NCBI GenBank assembly: GCA_029061605.1
Contig: JAIDRT010000034.1
Coordinates: 1-53,720 of the forward strand
DNA length: 53,720 bases
Reading direction: 5' to 3'
From: Clostridia bacterium
Lineage (GTDB): Bacteria; Bacillota; Clostridia; Christensenellales; UBA3700
The notes under the pieces are model-generated. The model saw only the letters and a program-made list of their open reading frames with translations, made no database searches and was not told where the DNA came from. Positions within the stretch are counted from its first letter, which is position 1. Each line of letters starts with the position of its first letter. The translations under genes were made by a program, and so were the position numbers. Below are positions 43,881-52,435 of the stretch, one piece after another.

Positions 43881-44336
43881 TTATGCATTGATCTGCTCTT
43901 CGATTATCTCCACGCTGTCAAGAACGAATTTTATGCAAGGACGCATTTTATAATATTCCTCGTCTCTCTCTTGAGGCATATATCCCGAAGTGAGATTTTT
44001 TACTTCTTTAAGCAATTCGCCGCAATTGTCTGAGCCATTGCGTTCTTTAAACTTGGCTACCATATCCTGCAAAATCTTGTACATATCGGCTTTTGCGTGC
44101 TTTGGGTCGTCAGAATGAGATAGATACAATCCCATTACTATTGCGCATGCGCTTACCGCTCCGCATAGATTTCTCGTTCTGCCAAAGCCTCCGCCAAAAC
44201 CGCAAGATACGGCAAGCAACTGCTTGCGATCCAAAGGCAGTATATCCTCAAATGCCAATACTACAGATTGGCAACAATTGTATCCCTCTTTGAATAAATT
44301 GTAGGCTTTTTGCTTTCTTGTAATTTCGTTTGACAT
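43881..44336 (-). CDS. C_GCAxxG_C_C family redox-type protein
   Basis: The 151-residue protein shows the family's cysteine pattern: GYNCCQSVVLAF, SCGFGGGFGRTRNLCGAVSACAIVMG (Cys-Gly then CGAxxAC), and a later NCGELLKEV and PCIKFV. Members are thought to bind a metal or cluster or to act in redox chemistry, but function is not established. It starts three bases after the HU stop with no clear ribosome site, suggesting coupling to HU. Confidence 0.87.
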   Translation of the reverse strand: MSNEITRKQKAYNLFKEGYNCCQSVVLAFEDILPLDRKQLLAVSCGFGGGFGRTRNLCGAVSACAIVMGLYLSHSDDPKHAKADMYKILQDMVAKFKERNGSDNCGELLKEVKNLTSGYMPQERDEEYYKMRPCIKFVLDSVEIIEEQINA

Positions 44337-44339
44337 ATA

Positions 44340-44609
44340 TTAAAGTGAATCTTTGCTTGACTTTGCTGGCTTGAATGATACGACCTTTGTCTCTGGGATT
44401 TGTATCTTTTCGCGCGTTGCAGGATTGATACCCTCGCGAGCGGCTCTTACCTTAACTTCAAAGTTGCCAAAACCAGGCAACAAAACCTTTTCTCCGCCTT
44501 TCATTGCTTCCATAATGCTGTCAAGCATTGCGTCGCAGCAAGCCGTTGCTACTTCCTTTGAGCAATCTGCCTTTGATGCGATTGCAGCGATAAGTTGATT
44601 CTTGTTCAT
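44340..44609 (-). CDS. hup: HU-family DNA-binding protein
   Basis: The 89-residue protein matches HU/IHF: MNKNQLIAAIASKADCSKEV, the core GEKVLLPGFGNFEVKVR, and the arm AAREGINPATREKIQIPET. It bends and compacts DNA as a homodimer. It lies seven bases after the GNAT gene in the tail of the arginine operon, which is an unexpected place for a nucleoid protein. AAGGAG precedes its start by ten bases, inside the end of the GNAT gene. Confidence 0.97.
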   Translation of the reverse strand: MNKNQLIAAIASKADCSKEVATACCDAMLDSIMEAMKGGEKVLLPGFGNFEVKVRAAREGINPATREKIQIPETKVVSFKPAKSSKDSL

Positions 44610-44616
44610 AGTGATT

Positions 44617-45336
44617 TTACTCCTTTTTCCTAAAATAAATTTTTGTGTCTTGGCAACCTATCCCCACGTATCCGTCAGATAGCAAGGCGTTTTGCTCTTT
44701 TGTATGAGTGTTGGTCACCCCAATCACATTTTTTATTTTAGCATAGTTTCCTTCCAATTGCAATACCTTTTGGAAATTTATTCCATCATTGTCAAAACCT
44801 GCTACGTCAAACCTCTTGAGAAGGTATATGAAGTCATAACCTTGGCTCATATGCCAAGTCGCGCGCATTTCAAAGCCCAACGCAAAAAACGTAGACATAC
44901 TCGCCACGTTTTGCGTATGCACAACCCCGCAAATTGCAATACGTCTTTTCTCCGCCTCGTCACACGCCAACTTCATCATATACTTTGCAATTCCCTGTCC
45001 TCTGTATTCTTCCGCTACCATAAGTCCAGAACTCTCATATGCTCGCTCTATGCCTATATCATTAAAAGAATTGATAAGATTTGCAAGCGTGATCGCATAT
45101 TCTTCGTCAAAGTCAATGGCAAAGGTGGCAATTAGATCCGCTCCGTCAAACAGCCCCCAAAAACAACCCTTTGCCAATACGGCAAGCAATTCTTCGTCCT
45201 TATAGGGATAAAAAAACTCAATCCGCTCAAGCCTTGACCGTTGCGTGTCAAGAAAAGTTTTGACAAAAACAAAGTCACTCTCTTGCATTTTGCAAAGAGA
45301 GTAACCTCTGTATGCGTTGTCTTTTAGCCTAATCAT
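44617..45336 (-). CDS. GNAT-family N-acetyltransferase
   Basis: The 239-residue protein has a GNAT domain with the acetyl-CoA pyrophosphate loop VAEEYRGQGIAKYMM and the later segment GVVHTQNVASMSTFFALGFE. The C-terminal ~60 residues lie beyond the domain. Its start overlaps the argF stop by four bases, so it is coupled to the arginine operon, but its substrate is not evident; a role in arginine synthesis is not implied because argJ already covers acetylation. Confidence 0.85.
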   Translation of the reverse strand: MIRLKDNAYRGYSLCKMQESDFVFVKTFLDTQRSRLERIEFFYPYKDEELLAVLAKGCFWGLFDGADLIATFAIDFDEEYAITLANLINSFNDIGIERAYESSGLMVAEEYRGQGIAKYMMKLACDEAEKRRIAICGVVHTQNVASMSTFFALGFEMRATWHMSQGYDFIYLLKRFDVAGFDNDGINFQKVLQLEGNYAKIKNVIGVTNTHTKEQNALLSDGYVGIGCQDTKIYFRKKE

Positions 45337-46241
45337 TTATCTGCCATCAATTTGACAAGCACGGCTTTTTGCGCGTGCAATCTATTCTCGGCTTCGTCAA
45401 ATATCTCCGGATGATTGTCAATAACTTCAGCGGTTATTTCTTCTCCTCTGTGAGCAGGTAAGCAGTGAAGGACCATTGCGTCATTCTTTGCAACTGCCAA
45501 AGTTTGCGCGTTGACTTGGAAGCCGGCAAAGGCTTTTTTCCGCTCTTCTGCCTCGCCCTCTTGTCCCATAGACGCCCATACGTCTGTATAAAGCACGTCG
45601 GCGCCTTTGCACGCTTGCAATACGTCGTCGGTGATCTCAAACTTATTGCCGTATGATTTAGCAAATTCCAAAATTCCGCTGTCAGGCATATGCGTCTTAG
45701 GGCAGGCGATTGCCACGCTCATACCAACTTTGAGACAACCCACGATAAGCGAATTTGCCATATTGTTGCCGTCCCCGACAAAAGTAAGTTTGAGATTGTC
45801 AAACTCGCCCTTGTATTCTCTGATAGTCATAAGATCGGCAAGCACTTGACAGGGGTGCGCAAAATCCGTCAAACCGTTGATGATAGGTATTGAGCCATAC
45901 TTTGCCAAATCCTCGACTTCCTTTTGCTCAAAGGTGCGAATCATAATTCCGTCCAAATATCTTGACAATACCTTTGCCGTATCTTCCACCGGCTCGCCTC
46001 TGCCGATTTGCAAATCACGGTTGGACAAAAAGAGCGCCTGACCGCCAAGTTGATACATACCTGTCTCAAAAGATACTCTCGTACGAGTGGACGACTTTTG
46101 GAATATCATTCCAAGACTTTTGCCCTTTAAATATTCGTGCGAAATATTATGTTTTTTTTCATATTTCAACTGATCGGCAAGATTGAGAATGTCTATGATC
46201 TCGCTCTCGCTCAAGTCTGATAATTTCAGTAAATGTTTCAT
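45333..46241 (-). CDS. argF: Ornithine carbamoyltransferase
   Basis: The 302-residue protein has the carbamoyl phosphate site STRTR (residues 51-55) and the ornithine-site HCLPAHRG. It converts ornithine and carbamoyl phosphate to citrulline. GAGGTAAT precedes the ATG. It follows argD by 61 bases. Confidence 0.97.
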   Translation of the reverse strand: MKHLLKLSDLSESEIIDILNLADQLKYEKKHNISHEYLKGKSLGMIFQKSSTRTRVSFETGMYQLGGQALFLSNRDLQIGRGEPVEDTAKVLSRYLDGIMIRTFEQKEVEDLAKYGSIPIINGLTDFAHPCQVLADLMTIREYKGEFDNLKLTFVGDGNNMANSLIVGCLKVGMSVAIACPKTHMPDSGILEFAKSYGNKFEITDDVLQACKGADVLYTDVWASMGQEGEAEERKKAFAGFQVNAQTLAVAKNDAMVLHCLPAHRGEEITAEVIDNHPEIFDEAENRLHAQKAVLVKLMADK

Positions 46242-46302
46242 ATTACCTCGTTGTATATATTGTATTAATTATTTTTATGTTTGATAGGCTGAGACAATTA
46301 TA

Positions 46303-47466
46303 TTACAGCATTGATTTGATTATCTCAAGCGCTTTGTCTATCTCATTATAAGTTATTGTAAGCGGTGGCAAAAGGCGCACTTTTTGTTTTGCCGTAAGCA
46401 TTATCAAACCGCGCTTGATACCTTCTTTGACAAAATCCGAAGAAGTCTTGTCCTTTATCTTAAAACCTATCATAAGTCCAAGTCCGCTGACTTGCTCTAT
46501 TCCGTCGATTTGAGCAAGTTTTTCTTGCAAGTATTCGCCCTTTTGCTCGGCTTCGTACAAAAAGTCTTCATCCATTCTTGCAAGCACGTAATTCGCCCCA
46601 GCGCACACTATCGGATTTCCTCCAAAGGTAGTGCCGTGCATACCAAAGCCCAACGTATTCGAGCACTTCTCTGTGGCAAGCACCGCGCCTATAGGCAAGC
46701 CTCCGCCCAAGCCCTTTGCCAAAGTGGTGATTTCTGCTTTAATGCCAAAATGCTCTTGCGCCAAAAACTTACCTGTTCTGCCAACTCCTGTTTGAACTTC
46801 GTCTATGATCATCAATACGTCATTGTCGTCACAGATCTTTCTCACGCCGTCGACAAAGTCCTTATCAAGCGGAATAACTCCGCCTTCGCCCTGTACGAGT
46901 TCCATCATAATCGCGCATACGTCACCCTTGTCAACAAGTTCTGCGACTGCCTTTAGATTACCTGCTTCAACGTACTCAAATCCCTCAATAAACGGAAAAA
47001 AGTAATTGTGGAATACGTCCTGTCCTGTCGCTGTCAAAGTCGCCATAGTTCTGCCGTGAAAAGAATTGACAAGCGTGATTATCTTGGCTCTGCCCTCTCC
47101 ATACTTATCAAAAGAATACTTGCGGGCGAGTTTTATTGCGCCTTCGTTTGCCTCTGCGCCCGAATTGGCAAAAAAGACTTTGTCATATCCAGTCTTTTCA
47201 CAAAGTGATCTGGCAAGCAATGCGTCTGGCTGTGAATAAAACAAGTTGCTTACGTGATTGAGTTTGCAAAGTTGCTGAGTTACGCTTGCCACCCAACCCA
47301 TTTCGCAAAAACCAAGAGAATTTACGCCTATGCCTGCCGACAAGTCAATGTATTCCTTTCCCTCAACGTCGTAAGCGTTGACGCCCATACCCTCTACGAG
47401 TTCTAAATCGTAGCGATTGTAAGTGTTCATTACGTATTTTTTGTCAATATCTTTTATGCTCTTCAT
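46303..47466 (-). CDS. argD: Acetylornithine aminotransferase
   Basis: The 387-residue class-III PLP enzyme shows NSGAEANEGAIKLARKY, the aspartate region LMIIDEVQTGVGRTG and the PLP-lysine segment TTLAKGLGGGLPIGAV. It makes N-acetylornithine from the semialdehyde. The ATG at 47466 has only a weak ribosome site; the internal ATG 12 codons later is possible. Confidence 0.95.
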   Translation of the reverse strand: MKSIKDIDKKYVMNTYNRYDLELVEGMGVNAYDVEGKEYIDLSAGIGVNSLGFCEMGWVASVTQQLCKLNHVSNLFYSQPDALLARSLCEKTGYDKVFFANSGAEANEGAIKLARKYSFDKYGEGRAKIITLVNSFHGRTMATLTATGQDVFHNYFFPFIEGFEYVEAGNLKAVAELVDKGDVCAIMMELVQGEGGVIPLDKDFVDGVRKICDDNDVLMIIDEVQTGVGRTGKFLAQEHFGIKAEITTLAKGLGGGLPIGAVLATEKCSNTLGFGMHGTTFGGNPIVCAGANYVLARMDEDFLYEAEQKGEYLQEKLAQIDGIEQVSGLGLMIGFKIKDKTSSDFVKEGIKRGLIMLTAKQKVRLLPPLTITYNEIDKALEIIKSML

Positions 47467-47487
47467 AACTCATTACCTATTTTTTAT

Positions 47488-47521
47488 TGAATTGAGATTT
47501 CTCAACTACGCTCAAAATGCC
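47488..47521. repeat. Dispersed short palindromic repeat between argB and argD
   Basis: TTGAGATTTCTCAACTACGC plus TCAAAATGC, a diverged member of the dispersed family, sits in the 57-base gap within the arginine operon. Confidence 0.6.
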
Positions 47522-47523
47522 CC

Positions 47524-48378
47524 TTATTTGATTAGAGTTCCAATACCTTTATTGGTCAACATATCCATAATGATCGAATGCTTGATCCTGCCGTCGATTA
47601 TTACCGCTTGGTCTACTCCCTGTCTGACTGCCTCTACTACGCAATCTATCTTGGGAATCATACCTCCGCTTATTATGCCTTTCTTGATAAGTTTTGGAAC
47701 TTCGCTGACCTTTATCTCACTTATCAGCGTGCTTTCGTCGTCTTTGTCAAGAAGCAGTCCCCTGACGTCAGTCATAAGCACCAAGTTTTCTGCGTGAAGC
47801 GCAGACGCTATTGCAGCGGCAGCAGTATCCGCATTGATATTGTATATCTTGCCGTCCTCGCCCCCTGCGACAGTCGCAATTACCGGTATATAGTCGTTTT
47901 CCAACGTCACAAGTATGGGATCTACGTCAATGCTCTTTATATCGCCGACGTTGCCAAGATCAACTTCCCCAACCTTCTTCTTAGCCGTGATTATATTGCC
48001 GTCAATACCGCAAAATCCAACGGCTTTACCGCCGACGCCAGACAGAAGTCTAACAAGATCTTTGTTTACTTTGCCTGCAAGCACCATTTGCACGATATCT
48101 GCCGTCTCGTCGTCAGTATATCTTAGACCGTTGATAAACTTGCTTTCCTTGCCCACTTTCTTGAGCATATCGTTAATTTCAGGACCGCCGCCGTGCACTA
48201 GCACGACTTTGACGCCTACGAGCGATAGCAATACTATGTCGTTCATAACGGCCTTTTTGAGTTCCTCGTTGAGCATAGCGTTGCCGCCGTACTTGACTAC
48301 GATTATTTTGTCTCTGTATTTTTGAATATAAGGAAGCGCGTTGACAAGCGTCTCGGCTTGCATACTTATGTTGTCCAT
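47524..48378 (-). CDS. argB: Acetylglutamate kinase
   Basis: The 284-residue amino-acid kinase has VVKYGGNAM near the N-terminus, LVHGGGPEINDML, and the C-terminal GGMIPKIDCVVEAVRQGVD. It phosphorylates N-acetylglutamate. CGGAGG precedes the ATG. It is the target of arginine feedback in many bacteria; the N-terminal extension typical of arginine-sensitive forms is short here. Confidence 0.97.
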   Translation of the reverse strand: MDNISMQAETLVNALPYIQKYRDKIIVVKYGGNAMLNEELKKAVMNDIVLLSLVGVKVVLVHGGGPEINDMLKKVGKESKFINGLRYTDDETADIVQMVLAGKVNKDLVRLLSGVGGKAVGFCGIDGNIITAKKKVGEVDLGNVGDIKSIDVDPILVTLENDYIPVIATVAGGEDGKIYNINADTAAAAIASALHAENLVLMTDVRGLLLDKDDESTLISEIKVSEVPKLIKKGIISGGMIPKIDCVVEAVRQGVDQAVIIDGRIKHSIIMDMLTNKGIGTLIK

Positions 48379-48426
48379 ATTTACCTCCGGTAGTGTCGCA
48401 ATGCGACATTTAAGATTTTAATCGGT

Positions 48427-48456
48427 ATAGATTTCTCGACTTCGCTCGAAATGACA
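48427..48456. repeat. Dispersed short palindromic repeat between argJ and argB
   Basis: ATAGATTTCTCGACTTCGC plus TCGAAATGACA, a clear member of the dispersed family. Confidence 0.7.
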
Positions 48457-48489
48457 AATACCTTTTTAGTGCGTTTTTCGTCTTTTAAT

Positions 48490-48700
48490 TTAGAACGCAG
48501 AGATTAGTTGTATCTTAAACAACTCTGCCAGACTTTGAAGATTGGTGCGTTCTTACCAATAACAAAGCCTCGTGCGAACGCAGAGATTAGTTGTATTTTT
48601 GCACGTGCGACGGCAACCGAGCGGTGAGCGTACTTGCTAGTGCGTGACCCCGAGGGCGTCCTAGTCGTTAGGGTAAAAAGACAACTGATATATGCGCTCG
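48490..48700. repeat. Structured repeat region between argJ and argB
   Basis: A 324-base gap between argJ and argB is not explained by a gene. A 21-base direct repeat starting GAACGCAGAGATTAGTTG occurs at 48493-48513 and 48576-48596, 83 bases apart. Between the copies is a hairpin CTTTG-aag-ATTGGT...ACCAAT-aa-CAAAG (about 48533-48567). A GC-rich stretch follows up to 48665. The minus-strand open frame 48504-48722 is not credible: it overlaps argJ and the repeats. Confidence 0.6.
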
Positions 48701-48702
48701 CC

Positions 48703-49917
48703 TTATGTGCGGTAATCAGCATTAATCCTCACATACTCATAAGTCAAATCGCACCCCCACGCCGTAGCCTTGGCTCCGCCGCAGTTGCAAGTGACGATAA
48801 TAGATACTTCGTCTTCAGAGAGTATCTTTGTCGCAACGCTCTCGTCAAAAGGTACACCAGCGCCATTTTCGCAAACACGTATCATACCTACTCTTGACTT
48901 GAGATCAACGTCGATTTTGCTTACGTCAAACTTCTCGTCAGTATAACCTATTGCGCAAAGTATTCTGCCCCAATTTGCGTCTGATGCAAACATTGCCGCT
49001 TTGACCAATGACGAGGAGATCACGGACTGCGCAATTGATTTTGCAGACTTGATATTCTTTGCTTTGACTACTTTGCACTCCAAAAGTTTTGTCGCGCCTT
49101 CTCCATCCTTGGCAATCTCCTTTGCAAGATACGTCAAAATCTTTTTAAGGCATTTGCAGAATTCATTAAATCCCTTGCCTTTGTCCGTTATCTTTTCGTT
49201 GCCTGCCAAAGAAGACGAAAGTATTGTCAACATATCGTTGGTGGAAGTATCTCCGTCGATACATACCATATTCAACGTGTCTTTGACGACTTTGCCAAGC
49301 GCCAAGTCAAGCATTTCACTTGATATATTTACGTCCGTCGTGACGAAACAAAGAAGCGTAGCCATATTGGGATTGATCATCCCGCTGCCTTTTGCTATTC
49401 CGCCTATATGGCATTCTTTACCGTCAAGTTCAAAAGAATACGCTATTTCCTTCATTACCCTGTCAGTCGTCATTATGGCTTTGGCTGCGTTGGGGCTACC
49501 GTCTGTAGAAAGCCCATTTACCAAGCCTTGCATACCGTCGCTGATAGGTTGCATATTGAGCACTTCGCCTATTACGCCTGTGGACGCAACAATTACGTCG
49601 CTTGCTTTAATACTCGTATGTTTCTGCACGAGATCGCACATCATCTGCGCCTTTTCTATGCCGTCCGCATTGCAGGTATTTGCATTTCCGCTATTGCAAA
49701 TCACCGCTTGCGCAATGCCGTCGGAGATATTAGTCTTTGTCACCGTAAGGGGCGCGCCTTTGACCTTGTTTTTGGTATATACACCTGCCGCCGCGCAAGG
49801 AGTATCGCAAGTGATGAGCGCCAAGTCAAGTTTATCTTTATTTTTTCTTATTCCGCAGTGTACGCCGTTGGCTTTAAATCCCTTTGCCGCGCACACTCCG
49901 CCTGATATTTTTTTCAT
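48703..49917 (-). CDS. argJ: Bifunctional ornithine acetyltransferase/N-acetylglutamate synthase
   Basis: The 404-residue protein includes the self-cleavage motif KGSGMINPNMATLL, with Thr187 of ATLL as the nucleophile of the beta chain, and the ending ANWGRILCAIGY and LTYEYVRINADYRT. It recycles the acetyl group from acetylornithine to glutamate. GAGGTTAAT precedes the ATG. It follows argC by 15 bases. Confidence 0.97.
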   Translation of the reverse strand: MKKISGGVCAAKGFKANGVHCGIRKNKDKLDLALITCDTPCAAAGVYTKNKVKGAPLTVTKTNISDGIAQAVICNSGNANTCNADGIEKAQMMCDLVQKHTSIKASDVIVASTGVIGEVLNMQPISDGMQGLVNGLSTDGSPNAAKAIMTTDRVMKEIAYSFELDGKECHIGGIAKGSGMINPNMATLLCFVTTDVNISSEMLDLALGKVVKDTLNMVCIDGDTSTNDMLTILSSSLAGNEKITDKGKGFNEFCKCLKKILTYLAKEIAKDGEGATKLLECKVVKAKNIKSAKSIAQSVISSSLVKAAMFASDANWGRILCAIGYTDEKFDVSKIDVDLKSRVGMIRVCENGAGVPFDESVATKILSEDEVSIIVTCNCGGAKATAWGCDLTYEYVRINADYRT

Positions 49918-49932
49918 ATTAACCTCTTTTCT

Positions 49933-50964
49933 TTAGAATGCCGGCGGAACGTAATCCAGTCCGCTCGTTTCTTCAAGTCCAAACATTATATTCATATTCT
50001 GTATTGCCTGTCCTGCCGCTCCTTTGACCATATTGTCAATTGTCGACACGACGATTGCTCTATTGGTATGTTCGTCAAAATGCAAAGATATATCGCAATA
50101 GTTGGAGTATTTGACGTTACGCAAATTGGCTACCTCGCCAAGTTCAAGCACTCTGACAAACTTCTCATTTTTATAAAAATTCGCGTATATATCGTGCAAT
50201 TCCCCAGCCGTGACAGGCTTATTGACGTTGAAGTATATCGTTGAGACAATACCTCTGTTGACAGGCAAGAGATGCGGAACGAAAGTCACGTTGACTTTTT
50301 TACCGCACAGTTTTGACAAAGTCTGCTCAATCTCGGGAGTATGTCTGTGACTTGCAACTTTATAGGGAGCAAAAGCCTCGTTGCAGTTGGGATAGTGCGT
50401 ATTGTCAGCAAGTCCTCTGCCTGCGCCGGTCACGCCCGACTTAGAGTCAATGACGATAGTATCGTCCACTGCCAATTTTATTGCCGGAGCAAGTCCCAAC
50501 GCTATACTGGTGGGATAACAGCCGGGATTTCCTATGATTATCTGACCTTTATAATTTGCTCTGTGCAACTCGGGAATGCAATATAAGGATTGCGTATGCA
50601 AAGCCTCGTCTTCGTATTTTTTGCCGTACCAATTGGCATACTCCTCCGCGCTGTCAAGACGGAAGTCTGCGCCAAGATCAATCATCTTTACGCCCTTTGC
50701 CAAACACTTACCCGCAAACTTTTCGCTCAAGCCGTGCGGCAAAGACGTGAATATAACGTCGCACTTATCGATTATATCCTCATCTTGAAGAATACCGTCG
50801 CAAATATCTTTGAAATTGGGATAAACTTCGCTTAACTTCTTGCCCTTAAAACTCACCGACGACAACGCCGTCAACTCCACCTGCGGATGACGCCAAAGCA
50901 ATCTCACAAGTTCAACGCCTGCGTATCCGGTCGCGCCTATTATACCTACTTTAATCTTCTTCAT
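49933..50964 (-). CDS. argC: N-acetyl-gamma-glutamyl-phosphate reductase
   Basis: The 343-residue protein has the N-terminal NADP-binding GIIGATGYAGVELVRLL and the catalytic Cys149 in GNPGCYPTS. It reduces acetylglutamyl phosphate to the semialdehyde. Its ATG lies inside the end of argH (14-base overlap). Confidence 0.97.
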   Translation of the reverse strand: MKKIKVGIIGATGYAGVELVRLLWRHPQVELTALSSVSFKGKKLSEVYPNFKDICDGILQDEDIIDKCDVIFTSLPHGLSEKFAGKCLAKGVKMIDLGADFRLDSAEEYANWYGKKYEDEALHTQSLYCIPELHRANYKGQIIIGNPGCYPTSIALGLAPAIKLAVDDTIVIDSKSGVTGAGRGLADNTHYPNCNEAFAPYKVASHRHTPEIEQTLSKLCGKKVNVTFVPHLLPVNRGIVSTIYFNVNKPVTAGELHDIYANFYKNEKFVRVLELGEVANLRNVKYSNYCDISLHFDEHTNRAIVVSTIDNMVKGAAGQAIQNMNIMFGLEETSGLDYVPPAF

Positions 50965-52342
50965 ACTCTTTTAATACCGTATTCTTTATTTTTTCTATAT
51001 GCTTAGCCACAGCCTCCGGAGCAGGTCCGCCTGTGACCTTTCTTTCCTGCACGCACTGTTGCAAGGATATTGCGTCGTATATATCTCCTTCAAACTTATC
51101 GCTCAATTTTTTATACTCCTCCAGCGGCAAATTGTCAAGCGTCAAGCCCTTGTCTATGCAAATTGCCACAAGCGCGCCTGTGATTTTGTAAGCGTCTCTA
51201 AAAGCAAGTCCCTTTTTGACGAGATAGTCAGCGCAATCGGTGGCGTTGATAAAACCCCTTTTACCGGCGTTTGCCATATTGTCCTTTAATACCGTCATAG
51301 TATCTATCATAGGAGTTAACGTCGTAAGGCAAAGTTTTACCGTATCCACACTGTCAAATATTGCCTCTTTATCCTCTTGCATATCTTTGTTGTAAGCAAG
51401 CGAAAGTCCTTTCATCATTGTCAGCAAAGTCGTAAGATTGCCTACGCATCTGCCTGTCTTGCCTCTGATAAGTTCGCATATATCAGGGTTTTTCTTTTGA
51501 GGCATAATGCTGGAGCCTGTGGAATACGCGTCGTCGAGTTCTACAAACTTAAATTCCCAACTGCTCCACAATACCACTTCTTCCGAAAGGCGCGACATAT
51601 GCATCATACACGTGGCAATTGCGCTTGCTAGTTCTATGCAATAATCTCTGTCACTCACGCCGTCTAGAGAATTTTGCATAGGTCCTTTAAAGCCAAGATA
51701 CTCTGCTGTAAACTCTCTGTCTATTGGATAAGTCGTCGTAGCCAACGCGCCGGAGCCCAGCGGACATTCATTCATCAAATCAAAGCAGTTGAACAGTCTT
51801 ACCATATCCCTCTTGAACATCTCGACGTACGCCATAAGGTGATGCGCAAAAGTTATGGGTTGCGCTCTCTGCAAATGAGTGTATCCCGGCATAACGGTAT
51901 CAAGATTTTCCTCGGCTTTTTTTACAAGCGAAGCAATCAACTTTTTGATAAGTCCTACGACAGTGTCTATCTCTTTGCGAAGATACATTCTCAAATCAAG
52001 CGCGACTTGGTCGTTGCGGCTTCTTGCGGTGTGCAGTCTCTTGCCCACTTCGCCGAGCCTCTCCGTCAAGACCTGCTCAATAAACATATGAATATCTTCT
52101 GCGCCCATATCAAATTCGACCTTACCGCTTTTGATGTCGTCATAGATATTTGCAAGTTCTTTTGCAATAACTTTGCTGTCGGACTGGCTTATGATACCTT
52201 GATTGCTGAGCATTTTAACGTGAATGATACTGCCCTGAATATCTTCTTCAAACATACGGCTGTCAAAAGATATGGACGAGTTGAAGTCATTGACTTTGCT
52301 GTCCAATTCTTTTTTAAATCTGCCTTGCCACATCTTTGCCAT
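50951..52342 (-). CDS. argH: Argininosuccinate lyase
   Basis: The 463-residue protein has the fumarase-family signature GSSIMPQKKNPD and the N-terminal WQGRFKKELD with TARSRNDQVALDLRMYLR. It splits argininosuccinate into arginine and fumarate. The ATG at 52342 has AAAGG seven bases upstream and fits the family N-terminus (MAKMWQGRF); an in-frame ATG five codons earlier is less likely. Confidence 0.97.
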   Translation of the reverse strand: MAKMWQGRFKKELDSKVNDFNSSISFDSRMFEEDIQGSIIHVKMLSNQGIISQSDSKVIAKELANIYDDIKSGKVEFDMGAEDIHMFIEQVLTERLGEVGKRLHTARSRNDQVALDLRMYLRKEIDTVVGLIKKLIASLVKKAEENLDTVMPGYTHLQRAQPITFAHHLMAYVEMFKRDMVRLFNCFDLMNECPLGSGALATTTYPIDREFTAEYLGFKGPMQNSLDGVSDRDYCIELASAIATCMMHMSRLSEEVVLWSSWEFKFVELDDAYSTGSSIMPQKKNPDICELIRGKTGRCVGNLTTLLTMMKGLSLAYNKDMQEDKEAIFDSVDTVKLCLTTLTPMIDTMTVLKDNMANAGKRGFINATDCADYLVKKGLAFRDAYKITGALVAICIDKGLTLDNLPLEEYKKLSDKFEGDIYDAISLQQCVQERKVTGGPAPEAVAKHIEKIKNTVLKEYEED

Positions 52343-52365
52343 AATATACCTTTCCAATTTTACGT

Positions 52366-52402
52366 ATAAAGATAGTTGCCATTAAAAGTAACTATCTTTG
52401 CA
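52366..52402 (-). other. Hairpin between argG and argH
   Basis: AAAGATAGTT and AACTATCTTT form a 10-bp stem around a loop (52374-52406 region). No T-tract follows on the minus strand, so it is more likely a processing or stability hairpin than a terminator. Confidence 0.45.
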
Positions 52403-52435
52403 CCTGTTTTTATCTAGATTTTTATGCTTTTTGCC

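Noticed and set aside
48600..48700. A tRNA in the GC-rich stretch between argJ and argB
   Set aside because: No acceptor stem, T-arm GTTCGA or CCA end can be found.
48504..48722. A 72-residue minus-strand open frame between argB and argJ
   Set aside because: It overlaps argJ and consists largely of the repeat region; there is no ribosome site and the product resembles no protein family.
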